Origin: Clostridia bacterium
GTDB lineage: Bacteria > Bacillota > Clostridia > Christensenellales > Aristaeellaceae
Length of the DNA: 59,474 nucleotides
Direction of reading: 5' to 3'
Assembly (NCBI GenBank): GCA_017460395.1
Contig: JAFUBA010000114.1
Span: forward strand, 1 to 59,474
Positions 36,057 through 45,100 of the stretch are shown in pieces. A program made the position numbers and the translations under genes. Position 1 is the first letter of the stretch. Every line of letters begins with the position of its first letter. The notes under the pieces were generated by a model, which did not search any database, had not been told where the DNA came from, and worked only from the letters and a program-made list of their open reading frames with translations.

Positions 36057-36935
36057 TCAGGAGAATTGCGGCACCAGTTCCCGGTCAATGGCATCCAGGA
36101 TTTCCTGGGGATGCCGGCTCTCCGCCGTCACGGTGACCACAGCCTGCAATGCGGGAAAAATCACAGAGAGCTGACCGTACTTTCCATCCGCCCGCATGCT
36201 GCCGTTTTCCCCGAGCCAGAAGAGGTACCCGTATCCCTCGCTGCCCCTTCCGGTCAGGATGTGGCAGCTGAGTGCTTCCTTCACATACGCTGTGCTCACG
36301 AGCTGCCGTCCCTGCCATGAACCTTCCTGCAGCATCAGGCGGCCGAAGAGATGCAGCTCTCTGCCCGTCAGCATGAGGCCGCCGGCCCCGAAGGTTCTCT
36401 TCATGGGGTCTGTCTCCCAGGTGGGCCGTGGAATGCCAAGCGGCTCAAAGAGACGTGGCATCAGGAAATCCACGAGGTCCACGCCGGCCCTCTTCTGCAC
36501 AAGGAGGCCCGCAAGATACGGCCCCGCGTTGGTATAGAGGAAGCGGGTGCCCGGCTCATACACGAAGGGATGCGAAAAGACCTCTTTTGCCCAGTCGCTT
36601 TCCCTGATCTTCGGGCGGTCGGAGCCCATCAGGAGAGGGCTTTCCTGCCCCATGGACATGGTGAGCAGGTGACGCACGGTCAGCGACTCGGGAACACGAC
36701 CTGCACCCTCCACCTCGGAAAAGGCATCCCTCACACGCTCATCCACGCTGAGCAGTCCTTCATCCTGCGCCATTCCCACGGCGATGGACGTAAAGGACTT
36801 GGAGGCAGAATACACATTCCTTCTGCACTCATCGTCGAAGGCCGCGTGTCCTGCAGCCTCGCCCCGGACGGTCACATCCAGGGTCAGAATGCGCAGCTGT
36901 TCGGCTCTTTTGGAAATCGAAGACAGATCCAGCAT
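36057..36935 (-). CDS. Serine hydrolase of the beta-lactamase (class C-like) family
   Basis: This 292-residue protein has the SxxK motif S43-A-S-K46 in VYSASKSFTSIAVG and a YxN-type motif in LYTNAGPYL near residue 110. LLTMSMGQESPL near residues 90-101 is also family-typical. No signal peptide is visible, so it may act in the cytoplasm or be exported by another route. Such proteins include esterases and peptidases as well as beta-lactamases; antibiotic resistance cannot be assumed. It lies between a glycosyltransferase and a NAGPA-like gene with tiny gaps, so an acyl or ester step on a surface polymer is a reasonable inference. Confidence 0.87.
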   Translation of the reverse strand: MLDLSSISKRAEQLRILTLDVTVRGEAAGHAAFDDECRRNVYSASKSFTSIAVGMAQDEGLLSVDERVRDAFSEVEGAGRVPESLTVRHLLTMSMGQESPLLMGSDRPKIRESDWAKEVFSHPFVYEPGTRFLYTNAGPYLAGLLVQKRAGVDLVDFLMPRLFEPLGIPRPTWETDPMKRTFGAGGLMLTGRELHLFGRLMLQEGSWQGRQLVSTAYVKEALSCHILTGRGSEGYGYLFWLGENGSMRADGKYGQLSVIFPALQAVVTVTAESRHPQEILDAIDRELVPQFS

Positions 36936-36955
36936 CGTTTCACATCCTGTGATCC

Positions 36956-37783
36956 CTATGGCAGAAAGCAGATCACGTCAGCGATACTGGCGCTCCCCTT
37001 TTTGCCAAAGAGATTGATTTTTTCTCCGTTGAAAATCATCTGAGCACTGCTGCCGCCATCGAGGTTGTAGGCCTGAATCACATCCGGAAAGGAGGCCACC
37101 AGCGCGGCAAACTGCCGAATGGTCATGCCCTTGGAATTCCGGTGGTCCGGTCCCGATGTCGCAATGCACAGATAGCTAAGTGGTCCCGTCTGGCAGATGG
37201 CCATGCGCTGCGCCGGCTTGAAGGCAGAATAGGAATGATCCTGAAACTCCGTGACCATCTTTCCGTCCACGACCAGCGCCGGGCCAAACGTGTAGCAGTT
37301 GATGATCTCTTCCTCAAAGGCCTGAATATCTTCTTCTGTGGCTTTCAGGAGAATCCGGAAATCCCCGTTCTGGTCAATGATCAGGGTATCAAGAAGCCCG
37401 CTTGCCTTTGCATAGATAAGTTTCCCATTTCGCACAAGGTGCCTTCCTGCCGGTGACTTGTTGGCAGACATCAGGTCCCCATTCACCGCCAGCACGGCCC
37501 CTGCCTCCTGGGCGATGACAAAGCCCCTCTTCTTGTCCTTACTGTTCTTCCCGGCCATGTGGTTTGTCAGCTGCTCGGGCGTCTGGATCTGAACATGGGC
37601 TGCCATCCATCTGGTGCCCTCCATGGTCCCTTCTTCCACCCAGACGTGAATCCTGTCGCCTTCGTATTCATACTTTGGCGCATCCGATGTCTCCGCAAAA
37701 CCAAAACAGGGCAGCAGCATGAGAAGACTCAGAAGACAGGCGAAACCTTTTTGTGCATCCCGGTATCTTTTTCCCTGTCGCAT
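36956..37783 (-). CDS. Secreted NAGPA-domain phosphodiester glycosidase-like protein
   Basis: This 275-residue protein has a signal peptide (about 1-31, ending FGFA). The body is a NAGPA-type domain, related to the enzyme that removes GlcNAc from phosphodiester-linked sugars. Visible motifs are AVLAVNGDLMS near residue 97, the ATSGPDHRNSKGMTIRQFA segment near 213-231, and the conserved AYNLDGGSSAQMIFNG near 245-260. Bacterial members often sit in exopolysaccharide gene sets. The ATG at 37783 follows GGAGG closely; a TTG four codons upstream is inside the ribosome site. Confidence 0.85.
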   Translation of the reverse strand: MRQGKRYRDAQKGFACLLSLLMLLPCFGFAETSDAPKYEYEGDRIHVWVEEGTMEGTRWMAAHVQIQTPEQLTNHMAGKNSKDKKRGFVIAQEAGAVLAVNGDLMSANKSPAGRHLVRNGKLIYAKASGLLDTLIIDQNGDFRILLKATEEDIQAFEEEIINCYTFGPALVVDGKMVTEFQDHSYSAFKPAQRMAICQTGPLSYLCIATSGPDHRNSKGMTIRQFAALVASFPDVIQAYNLDGGSSAQMIFNGEKINLFGKKGSASIADVICFLP

Positions 37784-37817
37784 CGTTTCCTCCAAACTGC
37801 CTGCCCTGATTCATCTC

Positions 37818-39290
37818 TCAGCGGATCTCCACCGTGCCCGTCTTTTCAAACCCGGCCGGGAGTTCAGTAAACTCTTTTCTCGGCTCGCCCATAAAGTGCT
37901 TGAGACATTTGGCGATGGCATCCGGATCCGTCAGCACTGTGGGGCGATATTCGCCGTTTCGTGTCATGTTGATGGGCACAATCCGAAGAGAGGAGAGCGC
38001 CGCACTGCCGTCAGCCTTCTTCTTCCAAGTGAGCTGGAAAATGCCGGTGGCCGGATCCAGATCCTTGATGGTGCCGAAGATAAAGTTTCCGGTGGAAAAC
38101 AGGATCGGCTTTCCCTTATAGAAATATACGGGCTGTGCCACGTGGGGGTGATGGCCCCACACCACGTCTGCCCCGCCATCAATGATCTGCTTTGCAAAGG
38201 TGTACTGGCCTGCCTTCGGGCGGAACTGTTCTTCTGTGCCCCAGTGAAGGCTCACCACCACCACATCGCAGCCATCCGCGCGCAGCGTCTGAATGTCTGC
38301 AAGGATCAGGTCCATGTCCTTGCTCGGATAGCTGAAACCGGTAAAGCCAAACTTGATGCCTTTCAGCTCCACCTCCAGCAGATCCACATATCGGTTGGTC
38401 TGCCGCCTGGGGTTCAGTGTGCCAAAGTGCTCCATCCCGATGGATTCAAGGGCACGGAGCGTGCTCTCATACCCGGCATATTTGAAATCGATGCAGTGGT
38501 TGTTCACCGTGTTCAGTGCATCGATACCACTCTCCTGGAGGAAACGCACGTGGCTGGTGGGTCCGATCAGGTTGAATGTCTTGAGGGGATACAGCGGCTG
38601 ATCGTTATCCGAGAGCACCACTTCCAGGTTTCCGAGGCTGTAATCGTCCGCCTCAAAAAAATCACGGACGGTGGAAAAGAGCCAGTCATCATCCTTGTCC
38701 GCCACCACACTGGTAAGACTTGTCTTGTGCTTTCTCGTGGAGAGAGAATCCCCAATAGAGATATCCCCCACAAAGGACAGACGAATCTCATCCTCTGCGC
38801 TCGCTTCCAGCGCATCCAGCACCGGATCGCCGTCCACGAGCTGAATGATGCCCTCAGCGTCCGTTCCAACCACGCTGACCTTGGTATCCACGTTGTTCTT
38901 TGGAGTCGCAGTGACCTTGGGCGTCTTGGTGGGCTTTGGTGTCGCCGTCACCTTCGGTGTCTTGGTGGGCTTTGGTGTCGCCGTCACCTTCGGTGTCTTG
39001 GTGGGATTCGGTGTCTTGGTAGGCTTGGGTGTCTTCGTCGGTTTCGGTGTAGCGGTTGGCGCGGGCGTCGGTGTGATAACGGTGATTTTCACCTCTCGAA
39101 CCTTCGTCTGCTCTGCCGCGCTGGCCGTGGATCCACCAATGGTAAAGCCACCAAACAACAGAATAAAGGCCGCCATAAACGCAATCAGAAGACCGGCCGT
39201 CTTTCCAAATGATTTCAAGAATGCATTCCCCTTTACTGAGTCCGTCGGAATAAAAGCAGATGCACGTGCATACACGCGCTTCATTTCCAT
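37818..39290 (-). CDS. CapA-family (PGA_cap) surface protein with Thr-Pro-Lys repeat linker
   Basis: This is a 490-residue protein. A short cytoplasmic N-terminus is followed by one membrane helix (about 33-52). A linker of TPKPTKTPK-type repeats (about 75-130) then leads to a metallophosphatase-fold CapA domain (about 165-460). The latter has LSFVGDISIGDS, GNLEVVLSDND, VNNHCIDF, LHWGTE and GHHPHVAQP, the metal-ligand pattern of the family. CapA proteins are linked to poly-gamma-glutamate capsule, but many act elsewhere, and no capB or capC is seen here. The start is uncertain between ATG 39290 and 39284; a TTG at 39329 also keeps the frame. Confidence 0.9.
   Translation of the reverse strand: MEMKRVYARASAFIPTDSVKGNAFLKSFGKTAGLLIAFMAAFILLFGGFTIGGSTASAAEQTKVREVKITVITPTPAPTATPKPTKTPKPTKTPNPTKTPKVTATPKPTKTPKVTATPKPTKTPKVTATPKNNVDTKVSVVGTDAEGIIQLVDGDPVLDALEASAEDEIRLSFVGDISIGDSLSTRKHKTSLTSVVADKDDDWLFSTVRDFFEADDYSLGNLEVVLSDNDQPLYPLKTFNLIGPTSHVRFLQESGIDALNTVNNHCIDFKYAGYESTLRALESIGMEHFGTLNPRRQTNRYVDLLEVELKGIKFGFTGFSYPSKDMDLILADIQTLRADGCDVVVVSLHWGTEEQFRPKAGQYTFAKQIIDGGADVVWGHHPHVAQPVYFYKGKPILFSTGNFIFGTIKDLDPATGIFQLTWKKKADGSAALSSLRIVPINMTRNGEYRPTVLTDPDAIAKCLKHFMGEPRKEFTELPAGFEKTGTVEIR
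38896..39060. repeat. Minisatellite in the linker of the capA-like gene
   Basis: A tandem array has a core unit of about 36 bases (GGTGTCTTGGTGGGCTTTGG then TGTCGCCGTCACCTTC), present twice almost identically with shorter diverged copies around it. It encodes the Thr-Pro-Lys-rich linker. All units keep the frame, so copy number can vary without breaking the protein. Confidence 0.85.
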
Positions 39291-39354
39291 CTTGACCTGA
39301 AAGACCTTTAACACGAGAAAGATCCGCAAAAAGCCTTGGGCCCTTGCAAAACTG

Positions 39355-39383
39355 AGTATACTTTTGCCCTATTTCTTTGTCAA
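39355..39383 (-). promoter_or_regulatory. Sigma-A promoter of the surface-polymer operon
   Basis: On the minus strand TTGACA (39383-39378), 17 bases and TATACT (39360-39355) lie about 65 bases before the capA-like gene, downstream of the XRE gene's terminator. Confidence 0.87.
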
Positions 39384-39436
39384 TTGATCGGTCAAGGCGT
39401 GGAGGCACTCATCACATGGTCCATCCGATGGTGCAT

Positions 39437-39460
39437 CAAAAAAAGGAGCCGCAGCTCCTT
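39437..39460 (-). terminator. Terminator after the XRE regulator gene
   Basis: On the minus strand a 7-bp stem AAGGAGC / GCTCCTT with a 4-base loop is followed by a run of T (complement of 39438-39444). It lies 34 bases after the stop. Confidence 0.85.
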
Positions 39461-39493
39461 ATCCCTCATCAGGTCCGGTGAGACCGGACAAGA

Positions 39494-39733
39494 TCAGGCT
39501 GCTTCGACCACCAGCAGATCATCGAGAGGAACGTCCAGCAGCCGTGACAACCCCACCAGGTTGTCCACCGAAGGCAGGCACTGGCCTTTCAGCCACTTGT
39601 AGATTGCCTGCGGGTTTCCAAACCCGAAGTAGTGCTGCATCTCCTTGACCGTCAGCCCGGCAGACTGACGATACTCATTGATGCAATGGCCCGTCTTCTC
39701 GAGATTGATCACCGGAAATACTGTCTGTGCCAT
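39494..39733 (-). CDS. Small XRE-family helix-turn-helix regulator
   Basis: This 79-residue protein consists almost wholly of a Cro/CI-type HTH domain (about 14-72): EYRQSAGLTVKEMQHYFGFG is helix 1 and 2, then PQAIYKWLKGQCLPSVDNLVG holds the recognition helix. AAGGTGGG precedes the ATG. It has its own terminator and lies between the surface-polymer operon and the LPXTG gene. It might regulate either, or itself. A perfect palindrome TATCCCGGGATA sits 89 bases upstream. Confidence 0.87.
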   Translation of the reverse strand: MAQTVFPVINLEKTGHCINEYRQSAGLTVKEMQHYFGFGNPQAIYKWLKGQCLPSVDNLVGLSRLLDVPLDDLLVVEAA

Positions 39734-40117
39734 ACTTTACCCACCTTTCCCTGTCAAACAACAGCCAACAAGTGCGTGTCACACAGGGCAGCGTTACCGC
39801 GGCCCTTATCTGTTTGATTTCTATCCCGGGATAAGAGATAGATGTTGGGGCAAGAATGTTTAAGTGATCAGTCGAAAATATTGAATTGAGTGGAAAGCAT
39901 GGAGAGTTTAGCTCTGCAGGTTACTCCTGTCAATGACTTTTGAACAGGTAATGCATTTGGGGACTGATTCACTCGATTCTGGATGTGGAAGGCAAAATCA
40001 AGCGTGAAAACCAAGATCTGACGTGCTTTGTCAGGTTTTCTCTCGTTCTGTCAATAAACTTGTTTTTCGTTTCTATTGGTTGTAATTCTGCTATGTCGAT
40101 TTTTAAACTACTGGTTT
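39734..40117. other. Gene-free, AT-rich stretch between the XRE and LPXTG genes
   Basis: No convincing gene is seen. The stretch holds the XRE ribosome site, a perfect 12-base palindrome TATCCCGGGATA (39822-39833) that may be an operator, and an inverted repeat TTAAAC / GTTTAA (40103-40119) close to the LPXTG terminator. From about 39840 base composition becomes clearly more AT-rich than the rest of the window. Confidence 0.6.
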
Positions 40118-40155
40118 AACGAAAAGTCTGCCCTGTTTCAGGCAGACATTTCGTT
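40118..40155 (-). terminator. Terminator-like hairpin after the LPXTG gene
   Basis: AACGAAA and GTCTGCC pair with GGCAGAC and TTTCGTT, with one A-A mismatch, around an 8-base loop. It lies just after the minus-strand stop at 40167. The T-tract on the minus strand is short. Confidence 0.7.
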
Positions 40156-40166
40156 ATGCAGATATT

Positions 40167-41882
40167 TTACCGTGTCCTGTGACGCTTATGCTTCAGAGTG
40201 TCAATTCCGATGCCAAGGATGATCAGGCAGAGGCCCATTTTCAGAAGCTGCTCCGTGCCCTCGCCGCCTGTGGACGGCAGTACCGCACCGGACTGGTTCT
40301 TGATTCCTGCAGTGAATGTGATCGTGCTACTTGGCATACCTACAAGATTATCCCACTCTGTAGGAGTTGTATCCTTAGGACCAAGATCTACCCTTGTGAC
40401 ATTGTCCCATTTCGGCGGAGTATCCGGTTTGTCAGAATCCCATGTAATCTTAAACAAAAATGGCTTAGGGGCAAGATTATAACCGGGAGGAGCTGTAACT
40501 TCCGTCAACTGATAGATTCCTGCTCCAAGTCCTGAGAATACCAGCTTACCATTTGGCCCGCTGGTCTGATTTTTCATACGTTCAGAATCCACGAGCACCG
40601 TTTTTCCTTCTTCGTCAACAGTCTGCAGCTGATTAAACGTTGTAAATTGTTTCTCATTGTCATCCCATCTCTTCAACTCGAAGACTGCACCTTGTAGCGG
40701 TTTTTCTTCCTCATCCTGCTTTTCTACCCTTAGCTCAAATACGAAAACTTTTGCTTCTGCTTTTTCCGTTTTTCCCATCCCATCAAAGGCAGGATTGTTG
40801 CTGTATTCGAGATACGCTTCATTGATATTGCCACTTTCTCTAACAACTGCATCAGCATTGATTTGGGCATCATAGGTGACGATTATCTCTTTCATACTGA
40901 ACTGACCCGCTCCGAATGTTCTATAGCTCACTTCGACAGTGAGTGTTCTGGTGTCAGGACGATAATCACTATTTATTGTAGCCCAATTCTGCTGTGTTAA
41001 GTCATGTAAAGTTCCTTGTGCACCGTTCTCGCGATACATCATCTTAAGATTACCAACATAAGTCAGCCCTTGGGAAAGCTTATCAGTAAAGATCAATTTG
41101 TACTCACTATAATGGTCATGCTTTACGTCTGCCGTAAGCCGAAATGTTACAATATCTCCCACTGACCCAGTCGTTGCATTTTGCCAATTTGTATCTTTAT
41201 AGGCACTTACGTTAACTTCTTGCTCCACTTCCTTTGTAAGTGTTGGCTTATCTATCTTGACATGTACGACTGTTTCCTCACTGTCACGAACCAGTAAAAG
41301 GACATAACCATCATGGACTGTATAACCATCGGTTGTTCCTGGTAGCGATTTATCCTCCAAGAGATAATAGCCACTGGGCAGACTCGCTGCATATTCCTTT
41401 TTACTCTCATCCCACTTTACTTCCGTTGATTTCACTGCTTTCAATTTAGCAAAATACTCCGTGACTAACGACCACAATTGAGAATCCGCATTATTGCCGC
41501 TACCATATGCTTCAAAGACAATTGCAAGATGCTCAGGCTGTGCTAGCGCCTTTTTTTGGGATCCCAATAGATCGCTCCAATCTTTAGTCAATTGATTCAG
41601 TTTATCTGTTTTATTATTTATGTTCTGATATGCTTGAACTACTACATTTTTGAGATCACTTTCTTTAAATCCGTCGCCCCACTTTGCATTGGTCAAAATA
41701 TTCCCCGTGACATCGCCAGCAAGGATCTGATATGCCACATAATTCCTGCCGGATATATCCTCATCCTCTTTGGCCTTCACGGTGATTGTCCCGTTTGCCA
41801 GTGCCGTGCCCCGCAGAACCGTGCATAGACACATGGTCAAAAGGCACAGCGTCCAACACGCAAACCTCGCTTTTCTCCTCAT
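40167..41882 (-). CDS. LPXTG-anchored pilin-like surface protein
   Basis: This 571-residue secreted protein has a signal peptide (about 1-29, ALA). A pilin-type N-terminal domain follows (NYVAYQILAGDVTG near residues 47-60, typical of SpaA/SpaH fimbrial subunits), then domains starting KPTLTKEV near residue 212, a SpaA/Cna-B-like domain (about 385-470, LRVEKQDEEEKPLQGAVFEL), and the sorting signal LPSTG at 535-539 with a membrane helix and basic tail. Internal isopeptide bonds are likely by family. The gene is much richer in A+T than its neighbours, suggesting transfer. No sortase gene or other pilin gene is in the window. Confidence 0.9.
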   Translation of the reverse strand: MRRKARFACWTLCLLTMCLCTVLRGTALANGTITVKAKEDEDISGRNYVAYQILAGDVTGNILTNAKWGDGFKESDLKNVVVQAYQNINNKTDKLNQLTKDWSDLLGSQKKALAQPEHLAIVFEAYGSGNNADSQLWSLVTEYFAKLKAVKSTEVKWDESKKEYAASLPSGYYLLEDKSLPGTTDGYTVHDGYVLLLVRDSEETVVHVKIDKPTLTKEVEQEVNVSAYKDTNWQNATTGSVGDIVTFRLTADVKHDHYSEYKLIFTDKLSQGLTYVGNLKMMYRENGAQGTLHDLTQQNWATINSDYRPDTRTLTVEVSYRTFGAGQFSMKEIIVTYDAQINADAVVRESGNINEAYLEYSNNPAFDGMGKTEKAEAKVFVFELRVEKQDEEEKPLQGAVFELKRWDDNEKQFTTFNQLQTVDEEGKTVLVDSERMKNQTSGPNGKLVFSGLGAGIYQLTEVTAPPGYNLAPKPFLFKITWDSDKPDTPPKWDNVTRVDLGPKDTTPTEWDNLVGMPSSTITFTAGIKNQSGAVLPSTGGEGTEQLLKMGLCLIILGIGIDTLKHKRHRTR

Positions 41883-41942
41883 GGCAATTCTCCTCTCAGC
41901 GTCAGCTGTCCCGGTCCGCAGTTCAGCACCGAGCCATCTCGG

Positions 41943-41956
41943 CGAACAAATGTTCG
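41943..41956. promoter_or_regulatory. LexA-like box upstream of the LPXTG gene
   Basis: CGAACAAATGTTCG is a perfect match to the Gram-positive LexA (DinR) form CGAACnnnnGTTCG. It lies 61-74 bases before the LPXTG start, in the only gap from which that gene can be transcribed. No lexA is in the window, so the role is inferred. Confidence 0.45.
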
Positions 41957-42005
41957 GTTGGCTTGAGAGTAGCCATTGAGGAATGCCCCATCAATGTAAG
42001 TGTGC

Positions 42006-42039
42006 TTTTCAGATTGCAAAGAATTTTGCAATCTGAAAA
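42006..42039. repeat. Perfect 15-base inverted repeat
   Basis: TTTTCAGATTGCAAA (42006-42020) and its exact inverse TTTGCAATCTGAAAA (42025-42039) are separated by 4 bases. No T-run follows on either strand. It may be an operator, an RNA hairpin in the LPXTG leader, or a remnant at the edge of acquired DNA. Confidence 0.65.
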
Positions 42040-42061
42040 CTGGTCCTAATGCAAAGTGCAG

Positions 42062-42094
42062 AAAAAAGCAGACAGGCTGTGTGTGCCTGTCTGC
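42062..42094 (-). terminator. Terminator after the large MucBP/SH3b gene
   Basis: On the minus strand a 10-bp stem GCAGACAGGC / GCCTGTCTGC with a 7-base loop is followed by TTTTTT, 19 bases after the stop at 42113. Confidence 0.92.
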
Positions 42095-42112
42095 CTTCTT
42101 CAATATGTAGGC

Positions 42113-45100
42113 TTATGCCTCGCCAGAATTTTCCTTATTTTCCTGCTGGGCCTGCTGCCTGCGTGCCATCCTGCGGCCTGTCCTCGGCGGTTCCGTGGTT
42201 CCGGCCGGGGAGTCCGTCGTGGGATTCTCCTGCGTCGTGCTGGCAGGCACAGAAGTCTTCGCAGGTTCTGCCTGTTTGATAGATGGCACGGCAAAGCTAT
42301 TCAGGCTCTGCCCCTCCTTCTGATCGGTAGCCTGTGATACGGCTGGGCGCACGCCAGGTACAGATGCCGGAGCCTGGAAAGATGTGGCTGCCTGGGATAC
42401 CTGCGGCCTGTTGGGCGTGCTGCCAGGCGTGGGATTCTGTGGGGTCTGCGGCTTCTGGGCATCATCCTGCTTGGAAGCGTTCTGCGGATTTACGCTCTGC
42501 GGACGCTGTGAAGCGGGTGGTGTGAAGCTCGTGGCTCCCTGCCCAAAGGCCCTCGTCTGATCCTGTGTCGTGCCGCTGCCCGCCTGCGGAGCGAACCTGG
42601 AGCGGTAGGGCTCATTGGTGCCGGTGAAGCTGTTTCTCACCTGCTGGGGCTGAGCAGAGGAAGCGGCCGGTGTTTTTACCTGTCCCTGACCTGCCGGGCT
42701 TCCCTGTGCCTGCCCGGGCGTGGAAGGCTTAGCAGGCTGTCCCTGGTTCGGATACACACCGGTATTCGGTCTGGAGACGGGAGCCTGCTTTGCCTGCTGC
42801 GCAGCCTGCGCCCTGCGCTGTGCATCCCTCTGTGCGCTCTGGCGTGCATTGCGTCTGGTGAGATACAGCACATACAGGGCGCCACCGCCCACAAGTACGA
42901 GGATCAGACCAATGATCCAGCCTGCACCGCCGCGGCGTTCCCCTTCGACTTCCACTTCCACCGTCTCCACGGGGATCGGGATATCGGAGGGCGAAACCTC
43001 AGGCAGCACGGTGGGACTGGTAAGCGGCACGATGGAAGGTGACACAGAGCTCTCTGCCGTTGCCGTTTCGGTGGCCAGTGGCGGAGTGGTGGCAAACGGA
43101 GCCCAGGTGGCATAGGTCACGTTGAGTCCGCTGGACGGGTTCGTCCACTGGTTCACGTTCTGCTGCTCCTGGGAGACCACGGGCGCTGCCGTCACGGTCA
43201 CGCCTGCGGTCACCGTGGCATTATTCTGGATGCCTGCTTTGTATTCCTCGCTGTCCAGGAACTCTTCCAGTTCCGCCAGTGACATCTGATGGAAGTAATC
43301 TCCGAGGATATAGCCTGTCATGCCGTCATACTGCACATGGTACCAGGTCTTGTCCCCCACCTGCTGGGTGCCGAGGATCAGACAGAAAGCGTAATTGCGC
43401 ATCCTGCGGACCACGCCGGAGCCTGTGGAAGCGGAGCGGCGCATGTTCACGACGCCGTTGGAATTCACATACACATAGCCATAGCTGGAGTCGCTGTTGG
43501 GATCGTAGGGCTGTGTGGTAATCTGTGCCGTCGGGGCAGCTGTGGCAGGACCCGCAAGATACGCGGTCTGCTCATCTGCGGTCATCATGCGCAGCATGTC
43601 AGAACGGATAAAGCCGTTCCTTCCGTTGTACAGCACATTGTGCCAGGGCCATCCATCCTCCGTCTCATAGACCTGACCGGCCACATAGACGGCCGTATTC
43701 TGGTCCAGCACAGAGAGAATGACGCTCTTGTCGGAATAGGTGTTTCTGAATGGTACATTGTCGCCGATGGTATAGGCATAGCCGGTGATCTGGAGCGGTG
43801 CCTCCGTGGCGAATGCCGCGGGTGTCGGGGTCGCATGGGCCTCGTTCCACTGATCCTGATAGTACTTGGCTTCCTGCGCATTGATCCTGCGGAGGCCTGC
43901 GTCTGCCACAAAGCCAATCACCTGATCGAGCGTTGTTACCCTGGACCACGCGTTACCGGACTCATCATAGATCTGTCCGTCCACCTGAAGAAGGGTGTCC
44001 TGCGGGACGGTGGTGATGATGCTGGAGTCCCTGCTGCTCACCTCATCCCTCAGCGCAATCCTGTTCAGCGTCAGTGCATATCCCTGATACTGTTCGGGGA
44101 CGGGCGTGGCGGGCACCTCGGTGGGTGTCGGAACCTCGGTGGCCGGGATTTCAGTAGGCGTGGGTACCTCCGTCGCGGGAACTTCGGTAGGTGTGGGCAC
44201 CTCCGTTGCCGGAACCTCTGTCGCGGGCACTTCCGTTGCGGGGATCTCGGTCGGCGTGGGTGTCGGTGCCGGCGTTTCGGCCACGGGCTCTGCCGTCACC
44301 GGAGCCACAGGCGTTTCCAGCACGTCCTGATAGTCCTCGGACTTTGCCTTCGTCATGATCTCCAGGTATTCGGAGGCAATGTATCCTTCTTTCCCATCCA
44401 CCATGACCTTGGTCCAGCTCTCGCCCTTGCTGTTGGTTTCCGACGAGATCGCCCAGACATAGGAACCGCGGTTGGCGATCTTTGTCACGACGCTGTCACT
44501 CTTGCTGGGACCCTTGCGCACATTCAGGCCCTTGGTGTTGGTGGTGCTCCAGCGGTTGATGATGGACCCCACAGGAATCGGTGTTTCCTCGGCTTCCCTG
44601 TGGCTGAAGGTGAACACAACCTCGCTGGGAGAAGCCTCGCCGTCCCAGGTGACAGTCACCGTGATCGGGCCTGCACTCTCCGGATCATACTCCTGAGGAA
44701 CCCTGGATGCATCCGGGGAGATGGTCATGGAGGTGCCGCCCTCAATGGTCACATACTGGTCCTGTGCCAGGGCACTTCCGCCCATGTCCACATAGCGCAC
44801 TGCCACAGTGGCAGGAATGGGTTCGGGCGTAGCCGTGGGCTGCGGAACCACAAAGTAGAACGTGGGATCCTCGGGCGTCACACGGCCCTGGGCATCCACG
44901 GAAACCTGCATGACCTCGGGCGTGTCGCTGGCAGGCTCTGCATTTTCAAAGCTGCCCCGGTCAAACACCACGGGCTCCGACTCGTTGATGGTCACCGTCT
45001 GAGACTTCAGCACCGTACCGTCCACGATCTTCCAGTAGACTGTCACATCTGCAGATGCCGGCACATACGGTTCCTCGGTCGGTACCTCTGTGGCCTGCAC

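Noticed and set aside
36057-36935. Antibiotic-resistance beta-lactamase
   Set aside because: The SxxK and YxN motifs define a broad hydrolase family. There is no signal peptide and the context is a surface-polymer operon.
38896-39060. CRISPR array
   Set aside because: The repeats lie in frame within the capA-like gene, have no unique spacers and encode a Thr-Pro-Lys linker.
39822-39833. Phage or plasmid attachment site at the TATCCCGGGATA palindrome
   Set aside because: No integrase, no tRNA gene and no second copy were seen in the window. An operator is the simpler reading.
41879-42103. A 74-codon minus-strand frame ending at the LPXTG start
   Set aside because: Its start lies inside the terminator hairpin of the upstream gene and it has no ribosome site. 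A weak resemblance to an S-layer motif (FLNGYSQ) is not enough to call a gene remnant.
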